64,000 bases of DNA, from the NCBI GenBank assembly GCA_050008465.1, contig JBEKMO010000013.1, positions 1 through 64,000 on the forward strand. Reading direction: 5' to 3'. A model generated the notes under the pieces. That model worked only from the letters and a program-made list of their open reading frames with translations, had not been told where the DNA came from and made no database searches. This document shows, one piece after another, positions 32,532 to 40,512 of the stretch. A program made the translations under genes and the position numbers. Within the stretch, counting starts at the first letter, position 1, and every line of letters begins with the position of its first letter. The stretch is from Fen-330 sp050008465 (GTDB lineage Bacteria > Acidobacteriota > Terriglobia > Bryobacterales > Bryobacteraceae).

Positions 32532-34214
32532 ATGCTCCTGGAGTTGGTGGTTCAGAACTACGCCGTCATCGAGCGCCTCAGGGTGCGCTTCCATCCGGGG
32601 CTGAACCTGCTGACCGGCGAAACCGGCAGCGGCAAGTCGATCGTGGTGGACGCCCTGGCCCTGCTGTTCGGCGACCGGGCTTCCCAGGAGTCGGTCCGCT
32701 CCGGCGCCGCCCGGGCGCGCATCTCCGGAGTTTTCGAGCTTCCCCGGGACCCCGCCCTCTTACGGCTGCTTGAAGCGGCAGGCATCGAAAGCGAGGAAGG
32801 CGAGCTGCTGCTCGAGCGGGAGGTCTCCTCCGAGGGAAAATCGCGCGCCTTTGCGGGCAGCCGCCCCATTACCGTCGGCCTGCTCCGGGACCTTGCGCCC
32901 TTCCTGGGCGACATCCACGGGCAGCATGACCAGCAGATGCTGTTCGCGCCGGAATCGCAACTGGAGATGCTGGACGCCTTCGCCGGCGCCGGCGACCTGG
33001 TGGGCGAAATCGGCGAGTTCTACGGCCGCTGGCGCGGCGTTACCCGGGAGATCGAGGAGCTCGAGCGCACCGAGCAGGAGAAGCTCCGCCTGCTCGACCT
33101 CTGGAGCTTCCAGTGCAAGGAGATCCAGGGGGTGGCCCCGAAACCCGGCGAAGATGCCGCGCTCGAGCAGGAGCGCCGCGTGCTCCAGAACTCGGCCCGT
33201 CTCGAAGAGGCCGCCAACGCTGCTTACGCCGCCCTTTACGATTCCCCCGACTCCGCGCTGGCCAGGTTGCGCATGGCCACTCGCCGCTTGGAAGAGCTCT
33301 GCCGCATCGATCCGCGGCTGGACGCGGTTCGGGAAAGCCTCGCCCCCGCCGCGATCGCTGTCGAGGAGGCTTCCTTCGCCGTCCGGGACTACCTTTCGCG
33401 CCTGGAAGCCAACCCGGCCCGCCTCGAAGAGATCGAGTCCCGCCTGGCGGCTCTCGACCGCCTCAAGCGCAAGTACGGCCGCGGAGCCGAAGAGATCCTG
33501 GCCTTCCTGGAAGAGGTCCGGGCGCAGATTGCGGCAGTGGAGACCGCCGGAGAGCGCAAGGCGGAGCTCGACCGGCAGCGCAAGGAGCTGGCCGGCGCTT
33601 ACGAGTCGGCGGCCCAGGCGCTGTCGGCCCGTAGAGAGGAGGCCGCGCGCCGGCTCGAGAAACGCGTCGAGGCGGAGTTGGCGACCCTGGCCATGGAGCG
33701 CACCCGGTTCCAGGTCCTGCTCGGCCCGGCGGCCTGGTCCGAGCGCGGCGCCGACGCCCTCCGCTTCCTGGTTTCTCCGAACCTAGGCGAGGAGCCGCGG
33801 CCGCTCGAGAAGGTCGCCTCCGGCGGCGAGATCTCGCGCATCGCCCTGGCGCTCAAAACCTGCATCGCGGCGCCCAAACGCCCCGGCCGGGTCTCCGCGC
33901 CGCGCACCCTGGTCTTCGACGAGGTCGACGCGGGCATTGGCGGACGCGCCGCCGAGACCGTCGGCCGCCGCCTCAAGCAACTCGCCGCCTCCTGCCAGGT
34001 CCTCTGCGTCACGCACCTGCCGCAAATCGCCGGTTTCGCCGACCATCACTTCTTCGTCGAAAAAAAGGAATCCGGCGGCCGCACGGTAGCCGTGATCGAG
34101 GAACTGGAGGGCGAGGCCCGCACCCGCGAAATCGGCCGTATGCTCTCGGGCGAGCGTCTCACGCGCGAGGCCCTCAAGCACGCCGAGCAGTTGCTCAAAA
34201 CCGGGGCGGAGTAG
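32532..34214 (+). CDS. recN: DNA repair ATPase RecN
   Basis: From ATG 32532 the protein has 560 aa, the usual RecN length. It has an N-terminal Walker A (GETGSGKS, 29-36) after the typical LLELVVQNYAVIE start, a central coiled coil, and a C-terminal ATPase half with the signature ASGGEISRIALALK, Walker B LVFDEVDAGIGGRAAE and VLCVTHLPQIA. RecN is an SMC-like protein that acts early in double-strand-break repair. Its 3' end, encoding LLKTGAE and stop, is present a second time at 34691-34735. Confidence 0.96.
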   Translation: MLLELVVQNYAVIERLRVRFHPGLNLLTGETGSGKSIVVDALALLFGDRASQESVRSGAARARISGVFELPRDPALLRLLEAAGIESEEGELLLEREVSSEGKSRAFAGSRPITVGLLRDLAPFLGDIHGQHDQQMLFAPESQLEMLDAFAGAGDLVGEIGEFYGRWRGVTREIEELERTEQEKLRLLDLWSFQCKEIQGVAPKPGEDAALEQERRVLQNSARLEEAANAAYAALYDSPDSALARLRMATRRLEELCRIDPRLDAVRESLAPAAIAVEEASFAVRDYLSRLEANPARLEEIESRLAALDRLKRKYGRGAEEILAFLEEVRAQIAAVETAGERKAELDRQRKELAGAYESAAQALSARREEAARRLEKRVEAELATLAMERTRFQVLLGPAAWSERGADALRFLVSPNLGEEPRPLEKVASGGEISRIALALKTCIAAPKRPGRVSAPRTLVFDEVDAGIGGRAAETVGRRLKQLAASCQVLCVTHLPQIAGFADHHFFVEKKESGGRTVAVIEELEGEARTREIGRMLSGERLTREALKHAEQLLKTGAE

Positions 34215-34229
34215 CGCCGGCGGCCTTGC

Positions 34230-34416
34230 GTAGCGCCGGCGGTCTTGCCGCCGGTGTCTTCCCCGGTCTTGCCCAAGACGCGGTTGGGCGAACAAAGAAT
34301 ACGCCCGGCGAACCCTCTCTCCATACGCCAGGGCCTCCGCGGCCACCGTGGCGATGCGCGGATCTTGCAGGAGGAATCTACCCGGATGGAGCCGGCGGCA
34401 AGACCGCCGGCGCTAC
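34230..34416. repeat. Exact 25-bp inverted repeat bracketing a 137-bp segment
   Basis: The sequence starting GTAGCGCCGGCGGTC at 34230-34254 is present inverted, without mismatch, at 34392-34416. A third partial copy, GTAGCGCCGGCGGCC, lies at 34211-34225 directly after the recN stop. The right arm adjoins the PIN-gene fragment and replaces its 5' part. Confidence 0.75.
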
Positions 34417-34424
34417 CGCGGGGA

Positions 34425-34677
34425 GGGCGCGGCGCAGCGCCTGGCACTGCTGTTGCGCAGTCCGGTGACTCTGATTGGGAGCCGCGAGTTGCTGGATGCG
34501 GCGCTCCGTTTGTCGCTGGACCTGGGCCGCCCGGTCGATCACTGCGTCTACGTGGCCTTGGCGATCCGCGACGGGATGCCGCTGCTGACGGCGGATCGCC
34601 GGCTGTCGAATGCCGTCGGCAAGCGCAAGAAAGCAGCCTCGCACATCCGCCTGCTCGCCGAGATCCCGCTCCCGTGA
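34425..34677 (+). pseudogene. C-terminal remnant of a VapC-type PIN toxin gene
   Basis: Only the second half of a PIN domain is left: AQRLALLLRSPVTLIGS, then LDLGRPVDHCVYVALAIRDG and MPLLTADRRLSNAV, which carry the third and fourth acidic positions. The N-terminal strand with the first Asp and the Glu is missing, cut off by the inverted repeat ending at 34416. No antitoxin gene is nearby. It cannot make an active toxin. Confidence 0.7.
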
Positions 34678-34690
34678 AGGATCCTGCGCT

Positions 34691-34735
34691 CCGACAAGGC
34701 ACACCGGGCACCTGCTCAAAACCGGCGCCGAATAG
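34691..34735 (+). pseudogene. Duplicate of the recN 3' end
   Basis: Read from 34700, the frame gives HTGHLLKTGAE and stop, against HAEQLLKTGAE and stop for the true recN end at 34182-34214. The DNA is similar over about 40 bases, including the base run GCTCAAAACCGG. It has no start codon of its own. It suggests that the 34215-34690 segment entered the locus by insertion or recombination at the end of recN. Confidence 0.65.
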
Positions 34736-34844
34736 CAGCTCCGCCGCAGAGCCGCCGGTGGGGTATACTTGACTCAACGCCTGCCCGTCGTGGAAGTGTT
34801 GGGTGTCCACGCGTCGCTGGGTAGTTACACACGGAGAGGTGAAT

Positions 34845-35690
34845 ATGAGAACCAGAGTGCGCACGTTGTCCACGGTTTTGCTGACGGTTGGCTGCGTATG
34901 GGCACAAACTCCCACCGAGCCGCCGGCGGTCCTTCGCATCACCCGGGAAGTAGTGAAACCCGGCAAGGGAGCCGCTCACGAAAAAACGGAGCTCATGTTC
35001 GTGCGCGCGGCAACCAAGGCCAAGTACCCGTCTCACTATATCGCGATGGACGCCATCGCGGGTCCCAACGAAGTCTGGTTCCTCGAGGCCAACGCCTCGT
35101 TTGCGGCAATGGAGAACGCTGACAAGGTCCTGGAGGCCGAACCCTTCAAGACCGAGTGGCAGCAGGCTGCCAGCGCCGATGGCGAGCTGCTCTCGGGCCA
35201 GAGCAGCGTGATTGCCGTCTACCGCAAGGACTTAAGCTACCGGGCGGACACCGGCATGGCCATGCTGCCCAAGGCGCGCTACGTCAGCGTCCAGCAGGTT
35301 CGCATGCGCCCGAACTCCGAAAAACGGCTGGCTGAGGCCATTAAGGGGCTGTTCACGGCTTACCAGGCGGCCAACTTCGAGCAGCCGATCTCCATCTATC
35401 AGGTGATGGCCGGCGCGCCCTCGGGAACTTATCTCATCCTGGAGCCCATGGCGTCGCTGAGCGAATGGGACAAGTGGCCGGTGGTCATGAAGTCCACCCG
35501 AGAGGCCATGGGGGAGAGCGCCTTCGAGCAGATGGGCAAGACGTTCGCCGAGATCGTCGAAGGAAGCGTCCGCATGTTGTTTTCGGTCAGCCCCAAGATG
35601 AGCTACGTCTCCAAGGAATTCGCCTCCGGCGATCCCGACTTCTGGATTCCGAAACCGCCGCCGGCCCCCAAGAAAGCCGCCGCGAAGTAG
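34845..35690 (+). CDS. Secreted protein of unknown function with two related alpha/beta halves
   Basis: ATG 34845 follows GGAGAGGTGA and gives 281 aa. A signal peptide (MRTRVRTLSTVLLTVGCVWA) is followed by two halves each beginning with a strand such as RITREVVKPGK and RYVSVQQVRMRPNSEKR and containing an amphipathic helix; this recalls a tandem of dimeric alpha/beta-barrel (ABM-like) domains. It ends with a proline/lysine tail. I do not recognise a catalytic motif. Similar proteins are common and uncharacterised in Solibacter-type genomes. Confidence 0.7.
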   Translation: MRTRVRTLSTVLLTVGCVWAQTPTEPPAVLRITREVVKPGKGAAHEKTELMFVRAATKAKYPSHYIAMDAIAGPNEVWFLEANASFAAMENADKVLEAEPFKTEWQQAASADGELLSGQSSVIAVYRKDLSYRADTGMAMLPKARYVSVQQVRMRPNSEKRLAEAIKGLFTAYQAANFEQPISIYQVMAGAPSGTYLILEPMASLSEWDKWPVVMKSTREAMGESAFEQMGKTFAEIVEGSVRMLFSVSPKMSYVSKEFASGDPDFWIPKPPPAPKKAAAK

Positions 35691-35763
35691 CGCACGGTCA
35701 GGGCCGGGCGGAGCCGATTCTGCTAAAATTGAGGTGCTCGGACCGCAACAACGACCACCCCGC

Positions 35764-35853
35764 GGTGAGGTGCGAGAGCGGTTGAATCGGGCGGTCTCGA
35801 AAACCGTTGACCCCGTGAGGGGTCCGTGGGTTCGAATCCCACCCTCACCGCCA
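35764..35853 (+). tRNA. tRNA-Ser (anticodon CGA)
   Basis: The 90-base class II tRNA can be folded by eye. The acceptor strands are GGTGAGG (35764-35770) and CCTCACC (35843-35849), then discriminator G and an encoded CCA. The D-arm is CGA...TCG, the anticodon loop CTCGAAA has CGA, the long variable arm is GACCCC-GTGA-GGGGTC, and the T-arm is GTGGG-TTCGAAT-CCCAC. It reads the serine codon UCG. It marks the left side of a decayed accessory stretch that leads into the eCIS operon. Confidence 0.96.
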
Positions 35854-35971
35854 TGTTATTGATATAATTGCACTTAACTTGCAGGAAGCCAGGTACTTCC
35901 CTCCTTTGTGCCACTGTATCTATTTGAGAAACAGTTGGTCACAGTGAGGGTGGCAGAGGGACCCTCACCGC
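35841..35971. repeat. 11-bp direct repeat of the tRNA-Ser 3' end
   Basis: ACCCTCACCGC at 35841-35851, inside the tRNA 3' end, recurs at 35961-35971. The second copy is preceded by GTGAGGGT (35944-35951), so it also makes a hairpin resembling the tRNA acceptor. This could be the trace of a past integration at the tRNA gene, but the repeat is short for a tyrosine-integrase att site and no integrase is visible. Confidence 0.4.
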
Positions 35972-36059
35972 AAGGGCAGTACCCTCTTTCTCAATAACTT
36001 ACGGGGTGATCGTAATTCCGATCGCAATGAGAAGCTGACCGTGCTCAGACCGGGTCACG

Positions 36060-36389
36060 AATCTCAGCCCTGACGGCGTCCGGGACCCGGACGGCATCGC
36101 CCGCAGGGTGCTTGGCAATCTTGTTGATCTGCTGACAGTCACCAAAGATTCCGTCGCACTCCCGCTGCCGAGCTACAGCCTCAAAGTCGTCGAACAGTAC
36201 ATCGGGTTCAGACGGACGCAGCACGAGTGCGGCGGCGACTGGTCTATCGCGAAGTTCATTGAGGCGACCGAAACCGACGACGCGAGGACGCGACGAGAGC
36301 TGATGAACGAGATCCTCACGCACAACCACGAGGATCTGGAGGCGACCTGGGCCGTGCTGACTTGGCTGAAGGGGATCGGGCGGCAGTGA
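36060..36389 (+). pseudogene. C-terminal fragment of a TM0106-type RecB-like nuclease
   Basis: The frame up to the stop at 36389 encodes RRVLGNLVDLLTVTKDSV, LPSYSLKVVEQYIGF, GGDWSIAKFIEAT and ILTHNHEDLEATWAVL. That is the end of the RNase-H-like domain of the RecB-family nuclease TM0106 group, with its last acidic motif (NHEDLEAT). The remaining several hundred residues, including the RecB nuclease core, are missing. A GTG at 36108 could start a 93-aa product, but it would be only a fragment. Confidence 0.7.
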
Positions 36390-36465
36390 GGCTCCCGGAA
36401 GTGCCAATGGGCCGGCCGCAGCCCTCACTGGCGACACTGGACTGAGGCGCGATGCTTCCATTTGT

Positions 36466-37020
36466 ATGGTTCGTGCCTTGGCTCCCGGTGAGTGGCTGTT
36501 CGAAGGCAGCCACGGGGAAACGGAACAGCGGCTAGCGAAGCTCCTACGTGATCCGGCTTCTCGGCCATCAACAATTGACGCGCTGCTCGTGGAGACGATA
36601 CAGTGCCGACGGCCAGACGGAGAGCTGCAAGTGTAAGGCGGTCGCGGAGTTGTTTGGGGTCACGGGGCGTCAAGTTCGGCAGCGGACTTGGAAGTGGTAC
36701 CTGTGGACGGAACACGGACGAGTTCCCTTAGGATCGCTGGCCTTGTTTGTGAAGGAGTTCGGTGATTTGCTGCCGCCCCAAACGGCTGCCGGCTCTGGAG
36801 AAGTGGCGTGGCGAGTTGGTGGAACGAATCCCGTTAGGGGACTTGCGCGAGTCGCAGAAAGAGGTCGCGGCCAGATTGGGCGTGACCAAGGGAACCGTGC
36901 GGCAGTGGCTTCGGCACGGGTGGCTGCAGCGGTCGGGCAAGAGAGTGACCTGGGGAGTGATCGCACGGTTTCTCCAGGAGCACCCTGAAGAGATCCAGTA
37001 CAGCGCTCTCCGGCCGCACT
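36466..37020 (+). pseudogene. Two-HTH DNA-binding protein broken by two frameshifts
   Basis: ATG 36466 opens 56 codons (MVRALAPGEWLFEGSHGE to RPDGELQV) ending at 36636. One base later, another frame continues with KAVAELFGVTGRQVRQ, TEHGRVPLGSLALF to about 36770. A third frame continues with ESQKEVAARLGVTKGTVRQW and GKRVTWGVIARFLQEHPEE. The two HTH halves resemble each other in order and motif, so the ancestor was an internally duplicated DNA-binding protein. It lies just upstream of the eCIS operon and may once have regulated it or belonged to a mobile element. Confidence 0.6.
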
Positions 37021-37143
37021 TCGTTCCGGCCGCCAGCCAACCGCGAAGGGATCACGTCGAGAATATTCCCGATGCGCTCACATGCCCAAGTGCCCGCCAA
37101 TCGGGCATTCCTGCAAATTCTCGCTCAAAGCCGAAAAAATCAG

Positions 37144-37172
37144 TTGACGTAAGCGGGTTTTGTGTGCATGCT
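37144..37172 (+). promoter_or_regulatory. Possible sigma-70-like promoter of the eCIS operon
   Basis: TTGACG at 37144-37149 is a good -35 match; 17 bases on, CATGCT (37167-37172) is a poor -10, with TAATGC a few bases further. No other promoter-like sequence stands out between the broken HTH gene and the sheath gene. AGGAGG at 37229-37234 is the ribosome site for the GTG at 37244. Confidence 0.25.
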
Positions 37173-37243
37173 AATGCTAATGGGATGCTGAGTTCTGGCA
37201 GGTCCCATCCAGAGCAGAGATTTCTATCAGGAGGATCCTCGAA

Positions 37244-39214
37244 GTGCCTATCGCGCCCACGTATCCAGGTGTTTACATCGAAGAGTTATCGAGCGGCGTC
37301 CGCACAATTACAGGGGTAGCGACGTCGATCACGGCGTTTGTCGGCTACACCGCGCGCGGTCTCGACAATCGCGCCCAGCGCATCTTCAGCTTCGCCGATT
37401 ACGAGCGGTCGTTCGGCGGCCTGGCCTCCAACAGCGAGGTCAGCTACACCGTACAGCAGTTTTTCGATAACGGAGGTTCGGAGGCCTACGTTGTGCGCGT
37501 TCCCAAGAGCGACGGCGTGGCGGCGACCATTACCTCGCTCGACGCTGCGGGCGGCGCGGGCAAGCAGGCGCTTGCATTTACGGCACTGAGCAAGGGCGCC
37601 TGGGCCAATAACCTGATCATAGACGTAGACTACAACGGAATCTCCGACATTAAGACCTTTAACCTGACCATTACGGACCAGGCGACGAACGCCGTGGAGA
37701 CGTTCGGGCCGGTAACCATGGATACTTCTCAGAGCAACTATGTGGTCTCCGTGGTGAACGATCCGGACAACGGGTCGCAAATGGTCTCGGTGGCCGTGCC
37801 CGATCCGACCGCTGGCCGTCCGGTGCAGACGGGTGTGGTGGGCGGCGATATTACGCTCACCGACATCAAGAACGACAAGGAGTATTCCCTGAAGTTCACG
37901 TTCGACACTCCTGCGGGGATTGCCGCTGTGCAAGTGACCTTCATCGGAGCCAGCGATTCGGTTCCGGGATCGATTGCCGGCGTTTGCCGGCTGCTCGAAC
38001 GCAAGGCCAACGCGGTGCTGTCGCAAACCGTGCTGGGAGCGGGGATTCACTGTGTTCCCAGCGCCTCGGGCAAAGGCATCCGCATTCTGGCGGACAACTC
38101 ACCCACGCTGTTGACCAGCTCGCAGGACGCCAAGATCACGGTGGCGGACGGTTCGCCCAACTCGGCTCTCACGATGCTGAAGCTGTCGGCGCCGGGAGTG
38201 AATGTGGGGCATTACCGGATGGGAACCGGGCGGACCCTGCTGGCCCAGAGCGGCGCGGTGGCGGGCGCCGATGGGAGCCAGCTTCCGCAGACGGCCGACC
38301 TGATCGGCGATCCGGCCAAGTTCACCGGCATCTATGCGTTGGACAAAGTCGACCTGTTCAACCTGCTGTCGATTCCGGACGCCACGCGCGCCTCGGCGAG
38401 CGATCCAAACAGGCTGGACAGCACGGTGGACCCGAATTCGATCTACGCGGCGGCCATGGCGTATTGCCAGACGCGGCGCGCGTTCCTGTTGATCGATGCG
38501 CCGCCCAACGTCAACACCCCGGATAAAGCGGTGGACTGGAAGTCGTCCGGGCTGACCGTGCACGACAGCTACGCAGCCGCCTATTTCCCCAGGGTGAGGG
38601 TGCCGGATCCGCTGAACAACTTTCAACTGCGCACGTTCGCGCCCAGCGGCGTGGTGGCGGGCCTATACGCGCGCACGGATTCCTCGCGCGGCGTGTGGAA
38701 GGCCCCAGCGGGCGTGGATGCGTCCCTGGTAGACGTGCAATCGCTGGTCTACAAAATGAACGATTCCGAAAACGGCGCGATCAATCCGCTGGGTTTGAAC
38801 TGCCTGCGCACCTTCCCGGTCTATGGTTCGGTTTGCTGGGGCGGGCGGACGCTGGTCGGCTCCGACCAGGAAGGCAGCCAGTGGAAGTACGTCCCGGTGC
38901 GGCGGCTGGCGCTGTACATCGAGGAGAGCCTGTTCCGCGGCACGCAGTGGGTGGTCTTCGAGCCCAACGATGAGCCGCTCTGGGCGCAGATCCGCTTGAA
39001 TCTGACGGCCTTCATGCAGGGATTGTTCCGCCAGGGCGCATTCCAGGGCGCGACGCCCAAGGACGCCTACCTGGTGAAGTGCGACCACGATACCACGACT
39101 CAGGACGATGTGAATCGGGGCGTGGTGAACATCCTGGTGGGATTCGCGCCGCTCAAGCCGGCGGAGTTCGTATACATCCAGATCCAGCAGTTGGCCGGGC
39201 AACTGGCGGCCTAG
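37244..39214 (+). CDS. eCIS contractile tail sheath protein
   Basis: The GTG at 37244 sits nine bases after AGGAGG; the protein has 656 aa. It starts with the sheath hallmark TYPGVYIEELSSGVRTI followed by GVATSITAFVGYTARG and ends with the conserved core: GRTLVGSDQEGSQWKYVPV, RRLALYIEESLFRGTQWVVFEPN, WAQIRLNLTAFM, GAFQGATPKDAYLVKCD and VNRGVVNILVGFAPLKPAEFVY. The middle (about residues 100-330) is a large beta-rich insertion that would lie on the outside. Polymerises around the tube and contracts to fire. Afp and PVC have three sheath paralogues; only this one is seen here. It heads the operon. Confidence 0.95.
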   Translation: MPIAPTYPGVYIEELSSGVRTITGVATSITAFVGYTARGLDNRAQRIFSFADYERSFGGLASNSEVSYTVQQFFDNGGSEAYVVRVPKSDGVAATITSLDAAGGAGKQALAFTALSKGAWANNLIIDVDYNGISDIKTFNLTITDQATNAVETFGPVTMDTSQSNYVVSVVNDPDNGSQMVSVAVPDPTAGRPVQTGVVGGDITLTDIKNDKEYSLKFTFDTPAGIAAVQVTFIGASDSVPGSIAGVCRLLERKANAVLSQTVLGAGIHCVPSASGKGIRILADNSPTLLTSSQDAKITVADGSPNSALTMLKLSAPGVNVGHYRMGTGRTLLAQSGAVAGADGSQLPQTADLIGDPAKFTGIYALDKVDLFNLLSIPDATRASASDPNRLDSTVDPNSIYAAAMAYCQTRRAFLLIDAPPNVNTPDKAVDWKSSGLTVHDSYAAAYFPRVRVPDPLNNFQLRTFAPSGVVAGLYARTDSSRGVWKAPAGVDASLVDVQSLVYKMNDSENGAINPLGLNCLRTFPVYGSVCWGGRTLVGSDQEGSQWKYVPVRRLALYIEESLFRGTQWVVFEPNDEPLWAQIRLNLTAFMQGLFRQGAFQGATPKDAYLVKCDHDTTTQDDVNRGVVNILVGFAPLKPAEFVYIQIQQLAGQLAA

Positions 39215-39237
39215 GGGCTTGCGGAAGGAGCTTATCA

Positions 39238-39765
39238 ATGGCTGAGTTTACGGTAAACGCACAGCGGTTCGATCCATACAAGAACTTCAAGTTCCGCCTG
39301 CGCTGGGATGGGCGGTATGTGGCCGGTGTCAGCAAAGTGAGCGCGCTCAAGCGGACGACCGAGGTGGTCAAGCATCGCGAAGGAGGCGACCCGAGCAGCA
39401 GCCGCAAATCGCCGGGGCGCACCGAATTTGAAGCGGTGACGCTGGAACGCGGCGTCACCCACGACACCGAATTCGAAAAGTGGGCCAACAAGGTATGGAG
39501 CCTGGGGAACGCCTTGGGCAGCGAAGTGTCGCTCAAGGACTTCCGCAAGGACATCATCCTCGAGATGTACAACGAGGCGGGACAGTTGGCCATAGCCTAC
39601 AAAATCTACCGGTGCTGGGTGTCGGAGTACCAGGCGCTGCCGGACCTGGATGCCAATGCCAACGCGGTTGCCATCCAACATCTGAAACTGGAGAACGAGG
39701 GCTGGGAGCGCGACGAAAACGTCAAGGAGCCCAGCGAACCCAGCTTCACCAACCCCGCAGTCTAG
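39238..39765 (+). CDS. eCIS inner tube protein (Afp1/Afp5-like, gp19 family)
   Basis: The ATG at 39238, after GGAAGGAG, gives 175 aa starting MAEFTVNAQRFDPYKNFKF. Tube-family motifs are present: FRLRWDGRYVAGVSKVSAL, GVTHDTEFEKWANKVW, KDIILEMYNEAGQLAIAYK and CWVSEYQALPDLDANAN. It builds the rigid hexameric tube that carries effectors and is driven through the target membrane. It follows the sheath by 23 bases, the usual order. Confidence 0.95.
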   Translation: MAEFTVNAQRFDPYKNFKFRLRWDGRYVAGVSKVSALKRTTEVVKHREGGDPSSSRKSPGRTEFEAVTLERGVTHDTEFEKWANKVWSLGNALGSEVSLKDFRKDIILEMYNEAGQLAIAYKIYRCWVSEYQALPDLDANANAVAIQHLKLENEGWERDENVKEPSEPSFTNPAV

Positions 39766-39789
39766 CGCCAGCAAGAGACGGGATCGGTT

Positions 39790-40512
39790 ATGCGGCCCAT
39801 CAGTGCGGTCGAGATGTTGGACGCTTGGGATCGCGCCTCTGCCCTGGGACCGGCACGGCGGGCGCTGGAGTTGCTGCGCGCGGCTTCCCCGGAAGAGCCG
39901 CCAGAGGCGCTGGCGGCGTTAAGCATCGGCACGCGCGACGCACGGCTATTGACCCTGCGGGAATGGTTCTTTGGACCTCGAATCGAGGGTCAGATCCGCT
40001 GCAGGCAGTGCTCGGAAAACATCGAGGCTTCGTTTCCCATCGCCCACATCCGGACGCGCGCTCAGGAACCGGCGTCCGGGTTCGAAATGACGGCCGGCGG
40101 GACGCCGATCCGCTTCCGCCTGCCGGACAGCACAGACCTGGACTGGCTGGAGCGGAGGCAGGATGAATTACGCAGCGATCCCGAGCGCGCGCGACACCTG
40201 CTGCTGGAGCGCTGCATTCTGGCGGGCCCCCGGGAATTGAGCGAGCGGGCGGAGTCGGAACTCGTGGCGCGGATGGGCGAGCTCGATCCGCAGGCCGAGA
40301 CGCGTCTGGCGATCGAGTGTCCGGCCTGTCACCACCGCGGGAACGTGCTGTTCGATGTGGGCGGGTTCCTGTGGCAGGAGATCCACGCCTGGGCGCGCCG
40401 AATGCTGCGCGAGGTGCACGCCTTGGCGTCGGCCTATGGCTGGAGCGAGCGAGAGATCGTGTCGATGAGCGCGGCGCGGCGGGCGGCGTACCTGGAGATG
40501 GTGGGATCGTGA
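39790..40512 (+). CDS. T4-family baseplate hub assembly chaperone-like protein
   Basis: The 240-aa protein has helical ends and two Cys pairs, CRQC near residue 74 and CPAC near residue 179, that could hold a zinc ion. The pattern of WFFGPRIEGQIRCRQC, then EMTAGGTPIRFRLPDSTDLDWLE and LLERCIL is that of the short T4 gp26-like proteins found beside tube genes in eCIS loci. It probably helps hub or tube assembly and is not a structural component of the finished particle. Its stop overlaps the next start (GTGA). Confidence 0.7.
   Translation: MRPISAVEMLDAWDRASALGPARRALELLRAASPEEPPEALAALSIGTRDARLLTLREWFFGPRIEGQIRCRQCSENIEASFPIAHIRTRAQEPASGFEMTAGGTPIRFRLPDSTDLDWLERRQDELRSDPERARHLLLERCILAGPRELSERAESELVARMGELDPQAETRLAIECPACHHRGNVLFDVGGFLWQEIHAWARRMLREVHALASAYGWSEREIVSMSAARRAAYLEMVGS

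Larger units (their letters stand above)
34215..34844. other. Scarred intergenic region after recN
   Basis: This 630-base gap holds an exact 25-bp inverted repeat, a fragment of a PIN-domain gene, and a second copy of the recN tail. A possible -10 box TATACT is at 34764-34769, in a fitting place for the secreted-protein gene starting at 34845, but no good -35 is seen. Confidence 0.6.

Noticed and set aside
35841..35971. Firm attL/attR call
   Set aside because: The repeat is only 11 bases and no integrase or second distant copy is visible in the window; kept as a weak hint only.
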